Origin: Nocardioides anomalus
GTDB lineage: Bacteria; Actinomycetota; Actinomycetes; Propionibacteriales; Nocardioidaceae
Reading direction: 5' to 3'
DNA length: 64,000 nt
Assembly (NCBI RefSeq): GCF_011046535.1
Contig: NZ_CP049257.1
Location: forward strand, 3,658,001 to 3,722,000
The position numbers and the translations under genes were made by a program. Each line of letters starts with the position of its first letter. Position 1 is the stretch's first letter. The notes under the pieces were generated by a model. It had not been told where the DNA came from. It saw only the letters and a list, made by a program, of their open reading frames with translations, and searched no databases. Positions 7,832 to 17,104 of the stretch are shown in pieces.

Positions 7832-10800
7832 CGAGCGGTGGTGCTCCTTCCATGGCCGAACAGCCACTCGTGCCGGTCGGCGACGGCCGACCAGTCGTCG
7901 TCGTACTTGAATCGGACCACGAACCAGCTCGCGTCGACGAGCCGGCGTTCGGCATCGTGGTCGCGCTGCTGCTGCAGCTCGGTGTCGTGGTGTGGCCCGT
8001 CGAGGAAGATCGCGACGGGGTTGCCGGGGAGGTCGTAGATGAAGTCCGGGCGTGCCTTCAGCTCGGGCAGGGTGCGCTGGGCGTCATCGGGGAGCTTGCG
8101 GCCGGTGTCGTCCAGCCAGGCGACGAACTTCGCCTCGAGGGAGGAGTCACCGAGTCGAGAGAGCCACTCGCTCTGTACGGAGCGGTCTCGGCCGCCAGCG
8201 CCGGGCTCGACTCGCGCTCCCAGCAGACTGGTGAGGAGCTCGACGACACTGTGCCGGTTGATGCTGGTGTGGTCGTACTGGTTGGCATACGACAGCAGGC
8301 AGTCGTAGCAGCCTCGCTCGCAGCGCACGCTCCCGCCGGGCGGGGTGTGCAGGTCGGCGCCGGTGTCCGGGTCGTAGTGGATGATGGTGAGCGCGCGTCT
8401 GGCCACGCGGGCCATCGCGTCGGGGTCCTTGACGAGTCGGGTGAGCACGCCGGCGCCGCCCTCGGCCGCTTCGGTGAGGAGGAAGCGGCCTCGCTCCTGG
8501 GCGTCGGGGAGCTCTCGGCTGTCGAGCTCGGAGTCCTCGAGCTGGAACTCGGCCTCGATGGCGCGCTCGAGAGCGGCCCGCAGGGTGACCGCAACCTCGG
8601 CGGGCACCGTGCGTCCGGCGCGGACCATGAGCACGTTCCGGCGGTCCTGGACGTAGGGCACCACCCGTGCGCGGTCCTTGACGTCCTCGATGTCGGGGAG
8701 GTCGTCGGTGTCGACCGTCGTGTCGTTGGCCTGCTTGTCGCTGAGCCAGAGGCCCTCGCGCAGGTCGAGGTGGTAGCCGCGCTCGTCGGGGTTCTTGCGG
8801 CGTCGGCGGCCGACGTTGGCGATGCGGATGTCGGCGGCCTCGGCCTGGACGAGCTCGAGGACGACGTCGCCGTCGGCGACGGCCTGGGCCCGGACCCGGT
8901 CGGGTGCGTGGCCTCGGTCGGCGAAGCGGTAGGAGATCTCGAGCTCGTATCCGGACTTGCGGCGTTCTTCCTCGTCGCTGCTGATTCGCTCACGGCGGCG
9001 GGTGAAGACGGTCTGCAGTCGCAGGAGCCCGGACTGGGTGGTGCCGAGCCGGTCGCCGCAGTTCTCGCAGATGTCGAGGCCGGCCCGGACGGGGTGGTCG
9101 TAGCCGCAGCCCTCGCAGCGTTTGGCTGACTCAGTGACGGCGCCTCCGCTGGAGGTGCTGTCGGGGTCGCGCGGGAGCTGGATCCGGGTGACCTCGTAGC
9201 GGGCGCCTTCGTGGTAGATGAGGCTGTTGGGCCCGAACTCGCTGATGGCGACGAAGCGTGGTCGTTGGAGGTAGTCGCCGTCGACCTTGCCGCCGCGTCG
9301 CGCCGGGATGTAGGCAGCGAGGGGCAGGCGGGGGAAGGAGTAGCCGGGCAGGAATCCTTCGCTGGCGAGGTAGCGGTAGCTGTAGAAGTCGGTGGCGCCG
9401 GCCTCCTGGTCATCGTTGCGGAGCAGGGTGAGCTGGTTGCGAGCGTCGGCACGGCGGCGTTCGGCGATGCGACGGGCGAGCTTGGTCGCTGAGGTGCTGA
9501 TCGCGAGCTTGTGCTGCTCGTTTACCTCGTGCAGGGCGGTGCGGTAGAGGTTGCGCCACCGCTCGAACGAGTCGTCGAACGCCTTGGTGGCGTTCTTCAG
9601 CTGGTCGTGGATCCAGGTGTCGCTCCACCAGGTGGGGTCGCCGCCGTCGAGGGCCCAGGTCTGACGGAGTCCGGCGAGCACGCGGTCGGCGCGTTGCTGG
9701 GCCCGGCTGGCTACGTCGGGCTGGGTCACGGCGTGCCACAGGTCGGGGTGGACCCTCAGCGTCGGGGTGTCGCCCTCGGCCTCGAGGAGGTCGGTGATGG
9801 AGGACCGCATCGACTGGTTGGTCTCGGCCAGCCAGATTGCGTGCACGTGGGAGCGGATGAGGTCTTGGTTGGTCAGGTCGAGTCGGGGTGCGATGACCGA
9901 GCCTGCGACCATCTCGCGCGAGCGGCGGAACCAGTAGCCGTCGTGGGCGTTGCCGGTCGAGCAGTAGGTCAGTACCAGCGCCTGCTGGCCGCTGCGGCCA
10001 GCTCGCCCGGAGCGCTGGGCGTAGTTCGCGGGCGTGGGCGGTACGTTGCGCAGCGCCACCGCGTTGAGGTCGGAGATATCGACGCCGAGCTCCATGGTCG
10101 GAGAGCAGTAGAGCAGCGGGAGCTCGCCGCGTCGAAACTCCCCTTCGCGTTCGAGCCGCCTCTCCTGAGGGACCTGGGCTGTGTGCTCCCGGGCGACGAG
10201 TCCGGCGTACCGCTGCGCCAGGTCTCGGTAGAGCTCGCGGAAGAAGGGGTTGACCCGCGCGGTCTCCTCGCCGCTGAAGGTTTTGCGGATCGGGTCGACG
10301 GCACCGGTCAGCCCGTCACCGGGTAGCCAGCGGAGCGCGCCCGCGTTGATACGGTACTCCGCGCCGTCCGGCGCGTCGTCGTAGCGGGTGAGGATGCCGG
10401 CCTGGGTAAGGACGGCGAACAGGTCCTCGATGACTGCTTGGGAGTCCTCGGACTTGAGGCCCGACGCGCTGGGCAGCCCCGCGGCGTCGCGGCGGAGGTA
10501 CTTGCCGAACGCACCTCGCCCGGAGACTGCGAGCACGCCGCGTCGGCCACCGGCCCGGGCGGGGCGCGGGATGGCGACACCGGCCTCGACCACTCGGTCG
10601 TCCTCGCCGACGCTCCAGGTGTCGTTGAGATGGCTGCGGGTGAGCCGCTTGAGCCTGTCGAACCCTTCCTCGGTGAGGCAGTCGACGTCGACCGCCCGGA
10701 CGCGCCGTAGCTCGTCGAGGAGGATCTGGCACAGTTCCTGCCGTTGCGCCGGGCTGATCTGGTCGAGCAGGTAGGTGTCGGTCCAAGAGTCCTCGTCCTC

Positions 10801-13056
10801 GGCGAGCTCGGGTAGGTCGCGGTAGGCGATGCGGAGCAGGCCGGTCTGTTCCAGGTTGGGCATGGTGACGCGCCAGCCGCGCTGCAGATCGACGTAGAGC
10901 TGGTACTCCACGATCGAGCGGAGCGCTCGTTCCGCGTCCTTCTTGGCGCTGAACTTGGCCTCGGGAGCCTGCGCGAAGTCGCGGGTGGAGAGGTCGAGCT
11001 TCCGGGTGACGGTGTCGCCGAGGGCCTCGTGGGTGAGCCCCTGCTCGCCGGCCTCGAGCACCGCGGCGTGGAGGGCGGCGCGGAGCTGGGAGACTTGGAC
11101 GAAGTCGTTGAGGTGGCCGGCCTGCAGGCTGGCGTCCTGGCGGTTGTCGACGAAGGTGAGCAGCTTGCGGGCGCGAGCGGGGAGCTCGTCCTCGGGCAGG
11201 TCCTTGAGGGCGGTGACGATCGAGGCGCTGAGCAGTGAGACCGCACTCGAGCGGCCCTCGGCGTCTAGCGTGGCGAGCTTGCCGAAGTCGTTGCCGCGGA
11301 CCTGCTCGTAGGAGACGCCGCACCGCATGCAGAACGCGAACGGTGTGGAGACGAACCACGCCTCCAGGCCGGTGCGGGTCTCGTCGACTCCCCCGTCGGT
11401 GCGGACCCAGGTCTTCTCGGGCAGGTACTTCTTCTTGCTGTCGACGATCTCGACCCGGTCGGTCACCGGATCGGTGACCAGCCAGGGCTCGGGGAGCCGG
11501 CCCGACGTGAGCGGGTCGTCGGGCCAGGGCAGGTCCCTGCTCACGTACAGGTAGCCGGTGACGGTGTCGCCGCCGCTCGCGTCGGCATCGCGACGGGAGA
11601 CGAACACGCTGCGCCCGTCGGCCGTGGTCTTGGCGACCACGAGGTACTCCTGGCCGCACTCGCGGCAGAACCCGAGGGGCAACAGCACCTTGTCGGGTTC
11701 TTCCGGGACCCGCACCTGGTAGGTGCCCGTGATGTGGCGTGTGTCCTCGGGCTCGAGGGAGACGTAGACCGTGTCGCCCTTGGAGAGGAACTGGTGGAGC
11801 CGGAAGGCGAATACCGGACGTCCGGTGCCGGGCTGAGCGACATGGGAGCCCTCGCGCAGGACGTTCTTGAGAGCGCGCTCGCAGTCCTCTTGGCCGCTCT
11901 GGCTCAGCTCGGCCAATGTCTCGGCGGCTTGGGGCACCGTGGTGGGCGGGCGGCGTACCAGCCGGCCAGTGACCTCCTCGACAACGAGGCCGAAGGTGGT
12001 CTCCACCCAGCTGGCCAGCGGGTCGTTGACGAACTCCTCGAAGCCCCGCTGGAGCTGTACCTGGTTGACGTCGACCGCCCGGCGCAAGGCTGCCCCGTCG
12101 TGCTTGGAGTCCGGGGTGGCGCGAACCAGCGTCTCGCCGATGACGTGCTCGGGCCGCACCTGGGTCCCGAACAGCCGGGTCGCCACGTCGGCCACCACCT
12201 GTGCACGCTCTTCGATGGTGCCCTCGCTGGACATGGTCGCGCTTGTGCCGATCACCTGAAGGGAGTCGGTCGCGCACTCGTCACGCAGCCGGCGCACGAG
12301 CATCGCGACGTCGGCGCCCTGGCGTCCGCGGTAGGTGTGCAGCTCGTCGAGCGCCAGGAACCGGAGCCCCTGAGCCGCCCGGACGAGCTGGTTGCGCTCC
12401 TCCGGTCGGGTGAGGACCAGCTCGAGCATCACGTAGTTGGTTAGCAGGATGTCCGGCGGGTCGGCCAAGATGTGCCGCCGCTCGTCCTGGCTCTCCTGGC
12501 CCGTATAGCGCGCGAAGGTGACCGGCTCGCCGCCCTCGGGGTAGCCGAACTTGAGGAACTTGCTGAGTTCCTCGACCTGGCTGTTGGCCAGGGCGTTCAT
12601 CGGGTAGACCACGATCGCCTTGACCCCCGGCCGTCGGGATCTACCTCCCCGTTCCCGGAGGACCGCGTCGACTATCGGGACGATGTAGGCCAGAGACTTA
12701 CCGGACCCCGTGCCGGTGGTCAGCACGTAGCTGGCGCCGGTGCCAGCGACCTCGGCCGCCTCGCGCTGATGCTTGTGGAGGACCAGCGGGTCTCGCCCGG
12801 GGTCGTTGGGGCCCTCCTTGCGGCGGAAGATCCGGGCGGCCTCGGGGTGCAGCAGCCCCTCGTCCACCAGCTCGGGCACCGCTCCACCCGTTGCGAAGGA
12901 GGGGTTGAGGCCGACCCAGGGGTCGGGCCACTGGACGCCGTCCTCGAACTGCTGGTCGACGAACGTCTTGATGCGCTCGTCGCGCACCTCCACGAACCCG
13001 GAGGTGAACGCCCGGTAGTCCGCGATCACCTGCTCGTGGACCTTAAAGACGTCCAT
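7828..13056 (-). CDS. DEAD/DEAH helicase - DUF1998 - Vsr/DUF559-like nuclease fusion
   Basis: The product has about 1,742 residues and is the first gene of the defence-like operon. Motif I TGTGSGKS (about 114-121), motif Ia PMNALANS, motif II DELH (about 237-240) and motif III TSAT are followed by a C-terminal helicase lobe with QRSGRAGRSGQ. Several zinc-ribbon-like CxxC pairs are present. The DUF1998 region ends in a cysteine-rich block, CERGCYDCLLSY. The last roughly 90 residues (LEAKF, RPDFIY, FLDGPHH, WFVVRFKY) look like a Vsr/DUF559 PD-(D/E)XK endonuclease. The helicase plus DUF1998 part recalls DrmA-DrmB fused, DruE of Druantia, or MrfA. ATG 13056 is chosen; GTG 13071 is an in-frame alternative. 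The nuclease assignment is from motif spacing only. Confidence 0.85.
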   Translation of the reverse strand: MDVFKVHEQVIADYRAFTSGFVEVRDERIKTFVDQQFEDGVQWPDPWVGLNPSFATGGAVPELVDEGLLHPEAARIFRRKEGPNDPGRDPLVLHKHQREAAEVAGTGASYVLTTGTGSGKSLAYIVPIVDAVLRERGGRSRRPGVKAIVVYPMNALANSQVEELSKFLKFGYPEGGEPVTFARYTGQESQDERRHILADPPDILLTNYVMLELVLTRPEERNQLVRAAQGLRFLALDELHTYRGRQGADVAMLVRRLRDECATDSLQVIGTSATMSSEGTIEERAQVVADVATRLFGTQVRPEHVIGETLVRATPDSKHDGAALRRAVDVNQVQLQRGFEEFVNDPLASWVETTFGLVVEEVTGRLVRRPPTTVPQAAETLAELSQSGQEDCERALKNVLREGSHVAQPGTGRPVFAFRLHQFLSKGDTVYVSLEPEDTRHITGTYQVRVPEEPDKVLLPLGFCRECGQEYLVVAKTTADGRSVFVSRRDADASGGDTVTGYLYVSRDLPWPDDPLTSGRLPEPWLVTDPVTDRVEIVDSKKKYLPEKTWVRTDGGVDETRTGLEAWFVSTPFAFCMRCGVSYEQVRGNDFGKLATLDAEGRSSAVSLLSASIVTALKDLPEDELPARARKLLTFVDNRQDASLQAGHLNDFVQVSQLRAALHAAVLEAGEQGLTHEALGDTVTRKLDLSTRDFAQAPEAKFSAKKDAERALRSIVEYQLYVDLQRGWRVTMPNLEQTGLLRIAYRDLPELAEDEDSWTDTYLLDQISPAQRQELCQILLDELRRVRAVDVDCLTEEGFDRLKRLTRSHLNDTWSVGEDDRVVEAGVAIPRPARAGGRRGVLAVSGRGAFGKYLRRDAAGLPSASGLKSEDSQAVIEDLFAVLTQAGILTRYDDAPDGAEYRINAGALRWLPGDGLTGAVDPIRKTFSGEETARVNPFFRELYRDLAQRYAGLVAREHTAQVPQERRLEREGEFRRGELPLLYCSPTMELGVDISDLNAVALRNVPPTPANYAQRSGRAGRSGQQALVLTYCSTGNAHDGYWFRRSREMVAGSVIAPRLDLTNQDLIRSHVHAIWLAETNQSMRSSITDLLEAEGDTPTLRVHPDLWHAVTQPDVASRAQQRADRVLAGLRQTWALDGGDPTWWSDTWIHDQLKNATKAFDDSFERWRNLYRTALHEVNEQHKLAISTSATKLARRIAERRRADARNQLTLLRNDDQEAGATDFYSYRYLASEGFLPGYSFPRLPLAAYIPARRGGKVDGDYLQRPRFVAISEFGPNSLIYHEGARYEVTRIQLPRDPDSTSSGGAVTESAKRCEGCGYDHPVRAGLDICENCGDRLGTTQSGLLRLQTVFTRRRERISSDEEERRKSGYELEISYRFADRGHAPDRVRAQAVADGDVVLELVQAEAADIRIANVGRRRRKNPDERGYHLDLREGLWLSDKQANDTTVDTDDLPDIEDVKDRARVVPYVQDRRNVLMVRAGRTVPAEVAVTLRAALERAIEAEFQLEDSELDSRELPDAQERGRFLLTEAAEGGAGVLTRLVKDPDAMARVARRALTIIHYDPDTGADLHTPPGGSVRCERGCYDCLLSYANQYDHTSINRHSVVELLTSLLGARVEPGAGGRDRSVQSEWLSRLGDSSLEAKFVAWLDDTGRKLPDDAQRTLPELKARPDFIYDLPGNPVAIFLDGPHHDTELQQQRDHDAERRLVDASWFVVRFKYDDDWSAVADRHEWLFGHGRSTTAR

Positions 13057-13188
13057 GCTCCCCCGTCTCACCAGTCACGTCCCTTGCGCGGCAAACCTAT
13101 GTCAAGAGCCGGCGATTGGAGCAGACCTTCGGCAATATCAGCGACGCTCTGTCGCATCGAGTCTGAGGCCTTGCGGCTGGATCTCTGC

Positions 13189-14046
13189 TCAGTCCGGTTT
13201 GGTGGCGAGGTTGCGTGCGCGTAGCTCGCGCAGGGCAGCCGGGTTGAGCCGGAGCCGACCCTCGCTCGAGGTGAGGGCTGCCTTGGCCTCGTCGATCAAC
13301 GCCGAAGGATAGGTCTTGTCCACCCACTCGGTGACCTGCTCGATGAGCTCGCGTCGATCCTTCCAATCCTTGGCCGCCGCCGAGCGGAGGGCAGTGTGGT
13401 CGTTCTCCTCGGTCACGACCTTGGTGTGTGCTGAGACCAGCAGTGCCCGCACCTGTGCAGCCGATGACGGCATGTCGAGCTTGTTCTCCGAGATGATGCT
13501 GGCAACCCAGCCGGTGAGCGCGCCGCGCATCATCTCCACCGGCAGGGCGGCTACCGACGCAGCGAACTCGGCGGAGCGCTGAGCCCGGCCGCGACCTGCC
13601 TGGGTGACTCCAGCCCCGAGCAGCGCCGAGCCGGCGCTTGAGGCCGCCGCGATCGTGACCATCCCGCCGACCATCCCGCCGGGCCCGAACGCAGCGAGGG
13701 TGGAGGTGAGCAGCGCGGCGCCTGCGAGCCCCGTGGGTGCGGCAGCCAGGATGCCGACGCCGGTCGCGGCTAGCACGGCGGCGCCGCCGAGCAGCATGAA
13801 TGCCCACCAGGCGCCGCGTCCGGAGACAATGCGACGCGCTTCGTCGACGGCGTCGGTCAGGGCTGCGCTGAAGAGGTGATCGGACAGGTTCGAGTCAGGG
13901 CGCCGGATGCGGTCGAGCAGCGAGGACATGGCCTCCGACGCGTGCCGCTCATGGACTCTGATCTCGAAGGGGCTGACCGGGGATGCGAGTAACAGTCCGA
14001 CGCAGAGAGGTACAAGCTCCTCGTCGGCCCATATATGGCGGACCAT
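13189..14046 (-). pseudogene. C-terminal fragment of broken alpha/beta-hydrolase-like gene, membrane-hydrophobic
   Basis: This 285-codon open stretch has a strongly hydrophobic, Gly/Ala-rich centre (about residues 77-150), probably two or three membrane helices, and a charged C-terminal tail. The same frame reads sensibly upstream of its first Met to about 14190 (RRDYDAARKSSVL and onward), after which the natural protein continues in another frame. It therefore looks like the 3' end of a longer gene broken by frameshifts rather than a gene with its own start. Genes pairing an N-terminal lipase-like domain with a C-terminal membrane region are common, but I cannot name this family. Confidence 0.55.
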
Positions 14047-14253
14047 GCCTGCGGCATGGTCGAGGAAGTCAGAGCTGCTCGGGATTGCCTGCGCTTCCTG
14101 TCGCAGGTCGGAGCGGCGCTCATCCGCGCTGGTGAGGAAGCGTAGGACCGAGGACTTGCGCGCCGCGTCGTAGTCGCGTCGCCAAGGGTGCTGGGATCAC
14201 AGGTGGGCGACAGCTGGAGCGCGTAGGCCGCGCTCAGCAGGTGGAGGTCCCAG

Positions 14254-14886
14254 TCATCGCTGTACCGCCGCGCGGGCACCGTGGGGGAAGCCGTGCTCCG
14301 CCCTTCCACCGACCCGTGGAGCGCTTGCGAGACCATTGCGCCCACCACGGAGAGAGAGGTAGTACTGAACGCCGTGGTTGCGTACCAGGCTCGGAAGGGT
14401 CCCGAAGTGAACGTCGACGTCGAGGGCCTCCGGAAACAAGCGCCCTACTCCCCTGCCTCCGGTGACCGGGTCCAGGGAGTCGAAGACGTTGACCCAGGAG
14501 CGCACTTGGTCGTATGGGAAGTCGTCGCCGGTGAGTTCAACGAACGGCCACCTGCCCCTGAGCGGAAGTGGACTGCCGATCGTGATCAATCCATCGATCT
14601 GGAGCCGTGGTGACAGCCGCTTGACGACGTCGGCTGCTACCACAAAGCCGAGGCTGTGGGCGATGACGACGGCTCGGCCGGAGTCCGGCATTTGGCGTAG
14701 CACGGTGTCAAGCAACTCCGCCCGAGCTGAGTCGTTGCGGCGGTAGCGACCCGCTTCGGTGCGCAGTTGGCTGACCGAGGCCTCTACCGCCTGAGCGGCG
14801 ACAGCTGCCTGCTCGTCGGGGGCGAGCCCGAACGTGAGGCGCGACAGGGTCTGGGCAAAGCTGCGCGCGATTCCCTCCCGCTCGGC
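14254..14886 (-). pseudogene. Central fragment of broken alpha/beta-hydrolase (nucleophile-elbow part)
   Basis: This frame contains IAHSLGFVVAADVV, an alpha/beta-hydrolase nucleophile elbow (H-S-L-G with serine), followed by LITIGSPLPL, typical of lipase-like proteins. Its upstream end is an in-frame TGA at 14887-14889, beyond which the same frame continues protein-like. Its downstream end shifts frame after LVRNHGVQYYLS, near 14350. The fragment could only be expressed from an internal start and lacks the N-terminal strand-turn motif found about 500 bases upstream. Confidence 0.6.
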
Positions 14887-14889
14887 TCA

Positions 14890-15138
14890 AGCGACTTGGT
14901 ATGCGGCGTGATGGGTCGCGAGATCGTCGGGCTTGCGCCAGCGGTAGCAGCTCAGACACCCCTTCGCCAAGGAGTTCTGCCTGGTAGCTGACCGTCACGA
15001 CGTCGATGTCGCTGAGCTCTGGACGAGATGCCCCAGCTCAGCCATGACGTTGCTCAGCGGCTCGAGCCACACGTCCTCAGGCGGCGCACCGCCGACCCCG
15101 TGGATGAAGACCAGCGACTGGCGCCCTTCTTGGGTCAC
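14890..15138 (-). pseudogene. N-terminal fragments of the same broken alpha/beta-hydrolase
   Basis: A GTG at 15138 opens a frame with SLVFIHGVGG, the first beta strand and oxyanion turn of alpha/beta hydrolases. It ends at a TGA near 15000. In a second frame, TVSYQAELLGEGVSELLPL (about 14940-14998) continues the protein. A third frame, KPDDLATHHAAYQVA, follows and runs into the TGA at 14887-14889. At least two frameshifts and one nonsense codon separate these pieces, so the gene is dead unless the sequence is wrong at several points. Confidence 0.6.
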
Positions 15139-15401
15139 TGGGCCGACCACCTCCTGCTTCGTCCTCTTGTCAGAGTTTCTGCTTCACGGACGGACCCTCA
15201 AGATCGGCAATGTAGTCCTTGACGTAGGCCCACGGGGCCCTTCTCCGGACAGAGCCGGAGGGTACGGAACGAGATTCTCGGGCGGGAGTTCCGGCCATCG
15301 GTCCAGAAGCACAGGCAACTCACGTGACTGGCCGCATCACGTATGGGCGCAGGAAGCAGATCCGCTGCAGGTGTGTCGTCGCAACTAGCCAGGTTGGCGA
15401 T
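15139..15401 (-). other. Gene-poor stretch with a short degraded coding remnant
   Basis: No intact gene is visible here. On the minus strand two short protein-like pieces in different frames (LPVLLDRWPELPPENLVPY, then AYVKDYIADLEGPSVKQKL ending at TGA 15172-15170) look like the frameshifted C-terminus of a lost gene upstream of the broken hydrolase. I do not recognise the family. Confidence 0.35.
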
Positions 15402-15447
15402 GTCTGCCTCGCCACCCTCCAGCGCATCGGAGGGTGGCGAGGCAGAC
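15402..15447. repeat. Perfect 19-bp inverted repeat at a fold-back junction
   Basis: Bases 15402-15420 and 15429-15447 are exact reverse complements around the 8-base loop AGCGCATC. The left arm plus loop (15402-15428) is the reverse complement of 17168-17194 in the intact GAF-regulator gene. The right arm belongs to the truncated copy of that gene. This is what an inverted template switch or fold-back repair would leave. It could also act as a hairpin in RNA. Confidence 0.9.
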
Positions 15448-16178
15448 CTCGAGGACCTGGGAGTCGTAGGGGGCGAGCTCGCTGTAGCGGACGACGGCGT
15501 CGGGTTGGGGGTCGGCGAGGGGGGCTTCGCGGACGGCTACGGCGACGTACTCGGCGAGCTCGGAGAGGGCTGGGGAGTTGGTGCCGGGAAGGAGGTCGCC
15601 GCCGTAGGCGTCGACGGCGGCGGCGACGTCGCCGCGGCGCAGGAGGGCAAGGACGTGGTCGACGTCGGTGGCGACGGGCATGAGGAGGCGGTAGGGCCTG
15701 GAGCCGAGCTGGCCGCCGACCGCCGCGCGCAGGTGGGAGACCTCGGCCTTGAGGGTCGAGAAGGTGATGGCCTGGTCGCCGTAGAGCATGGCGTGGAGTT
15801 GCTCGAGGCTGAGCCCCTCGGGGTGCAGGGCGAGGAGGGCGAGGACCTCGGTCTGGCGGCGGTTGAGCAGCAGGCGCTGGCCGTCGAGGTAGGTCTCGGC
15901 GGTGCTGAGCAGGGTCATGGCCAGACCGGGCTCGTGGGTGGCCTTGAGGGGGGACGGGTGCTGGCTGGAGTGCGGGAGGGCGGTCTCGATGAGTCGGGCC
16001 ATGACTCTTGCGGTGGCCAGGCCGGTCGGGTGGGTGCGGTCCCAGGTGGTGGAGAGGTCGATGACACCGAGTTTGGCGCCGGTGACAGGGTCGTGGACGG
16101 GCGCGGCCCAGCACACCCAGTTGTGCACGATCGGCGCGAAGTGCTCCGCGCTGAAGACCATGGCCGGCTCAGCCAGGC
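15429..16178 (-). pseudogene. 5'-truncated copy of the GAF-domain regulator gene
   Basis: Residues from LAEPAMVFSAEHF to the C-terminal ELAPYDSQVLEVCL closely match the middle and end of the intact regulator at 17105-18379. They share the RRQTEVLALLALHPEG segment and the C-terminal winged-helix-like region. Similarity ends abruptly near 16178, so the first roughly 180 residues, including the N-terminal sensor part, are missing. The C-terminus is also altered beyond the fold-back hairpin. The remaining frame is open but has no proper start, so it is probably non-functional. The few substitutions suggest a fairly recent duplication. Confidence 0.8.
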
Positions 16179-16391
16179 GCTTCGGGGCTCGTGGTGCTCA
16201 CGGTGCGAGCTCCGTTCTGCGCAGGCGAGCCCTGGCGCTACCGGGGGACACGGGGAGTCGTGCGCCAGCGCCGTAAGGGCTCGGGACCGGTGTGGTCGGG
16301 CGGTGCTTGGGCTCGGGTGGACGGCGCGGGTGCGGCGTGCGGGACCATGAGCCGTGCCGACTGCGCTGTCGGCGTAAGTCTGCTCCGAACT

Positions 16392-16411
16392 CTACCCTTA
16401 CGTAAGGGTAG
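16392..16411. promoter_or_regulatory. 20-bp perfect palindrome upstream of merR-like gene (putative operator)
   Basis: CTACCCTTACGTAAGGGTAG is a perfect 20-bp palindrome ending 32 bases before the GTG start of the MerR-type regulator. MerR proteins bind such dyads between promoter elements and usually control their own gene. The core TTACGTAA is typical of dyads in this class. Binding is inferred. Confidence 0.65.
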
Positions 16412-16443
16412 GTTCGAACTCGACGGGAAGGGGAGGTGGTCTT

Positions 16444-16899
16444 GTGGGCGACGAGGCTGTCCCCGACACAACTCCTGTCGACCCCGGCGGCGCCGATTGC
16501 ACCGGCTCGGGGTTCATGCACATCGGCGAGGTCGCCGCCCGCACCGAGTTGTCGCTGCGCAGCCTCCGCCGCTGGGAGGAGGTCGACCTCCTGGTGCCGT
16601 CGGGTCGGACCGACGGCGGCTTCCGCCTCTACACTGAGGAGGACGTCGAGAAGATCATGCCCATCCGTCGGATGAAGCCCCTCGGCTTCACCCTGGACGA
16701 GATGAAGGCGGTGCTGACCGACATCGAGGCGCTCCGCGACACCTCGACGTCCCGATCCGCTCGCGCCGGAGCACGTGAGCGGCTGGACGCGGTCCGCGCC
16801 GAGGCCGGCTCCCGCCGCCACAAGCTGGTGCCCCATCTGGAGATGGCCGACGAGTTCATCGGCCTCCTCGAGGGAGAGACCGGCGACTCCCCGCGCTGA
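16444..16899 (+). CDS. MerR family transcriptional regulator
   Basis: This 151-residue protein has an N-terminal winged helix-turn-helix at about 25-95. FMHIGEVAARTELSLRSLRR is the first helix pair, and GGFRLYTEEDVEKI is the wing and second helix. A dimerisation helix follows at about 100-145. No cysteine or other metal-binding cluster is evident, so the inducer is unknown. The GTG start is preceded by GGGGAGGTGG. It stands alone on the plus strand between two copies of the GAF-regulator gene. The upstream 20-bp palindrome probably mediates autoregulation. Bases 16179-16391 upstream hold no recognisable gene. Confidence 0.85.
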   Translation: MGDEAVPDTTPVDPGGADCTGSGFMHIGEVAARTELSLRSLRRWEEVDLLVPSGRTDGGFRLYTEEDVEKIMPIRRMKPLGFTLDEMKAVLTDIEALRDTSTSRSARAGARERLDAVRAEAGSRRHKLVPHLEMADEFIGLLEGETGDSPR

Positions 16900-16984
16900 C
16901 CTTAGACCCTGGGCCGGCGCGCGACAGCGACGCGACGTCCGGCGCATGCACGTCGGGACCACGACGCTGGTCGTCCGCTGCTGC

Positions 16985-17104
16985 GGGCTCGCCCCCTACG
17001 ACTCCGAGGTCCTCGAGGTCTGCCTCGACTCACGGAGGCGCGTCGGGTGCCAACCCCACCCAGCCGTCCCGCTCCTCGAGGGGCGGCTCAGAGTCGTAGG
17101 CGCG
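16985..17104 (+). pseudogene. Inverted C-terminal fragment of the GAF-domain regulator gene
   Basis: Read on the plus strand this stretch gives LAPYDSEVLEVCL followed by QPHPAVPLLEGRL. That matches the C-terminus of the minus-strand regulator (LAPYDTEVLEVCL and QPHPAVPLLKGRL). It faces the intact gene tail to tail, producing an imperfect inverted repeat with about 17110-17230. No start codon or upstream part of the gene is attached. Confidence 0.75.

Noticed and set aside
13057..13188. Possible small gene upstream of the helicase operon
   Set aside because: No start with a ribosome site and no protein-like frame; only the presumed operon promoter region, in which I could not define clear -10/-35 boxes.
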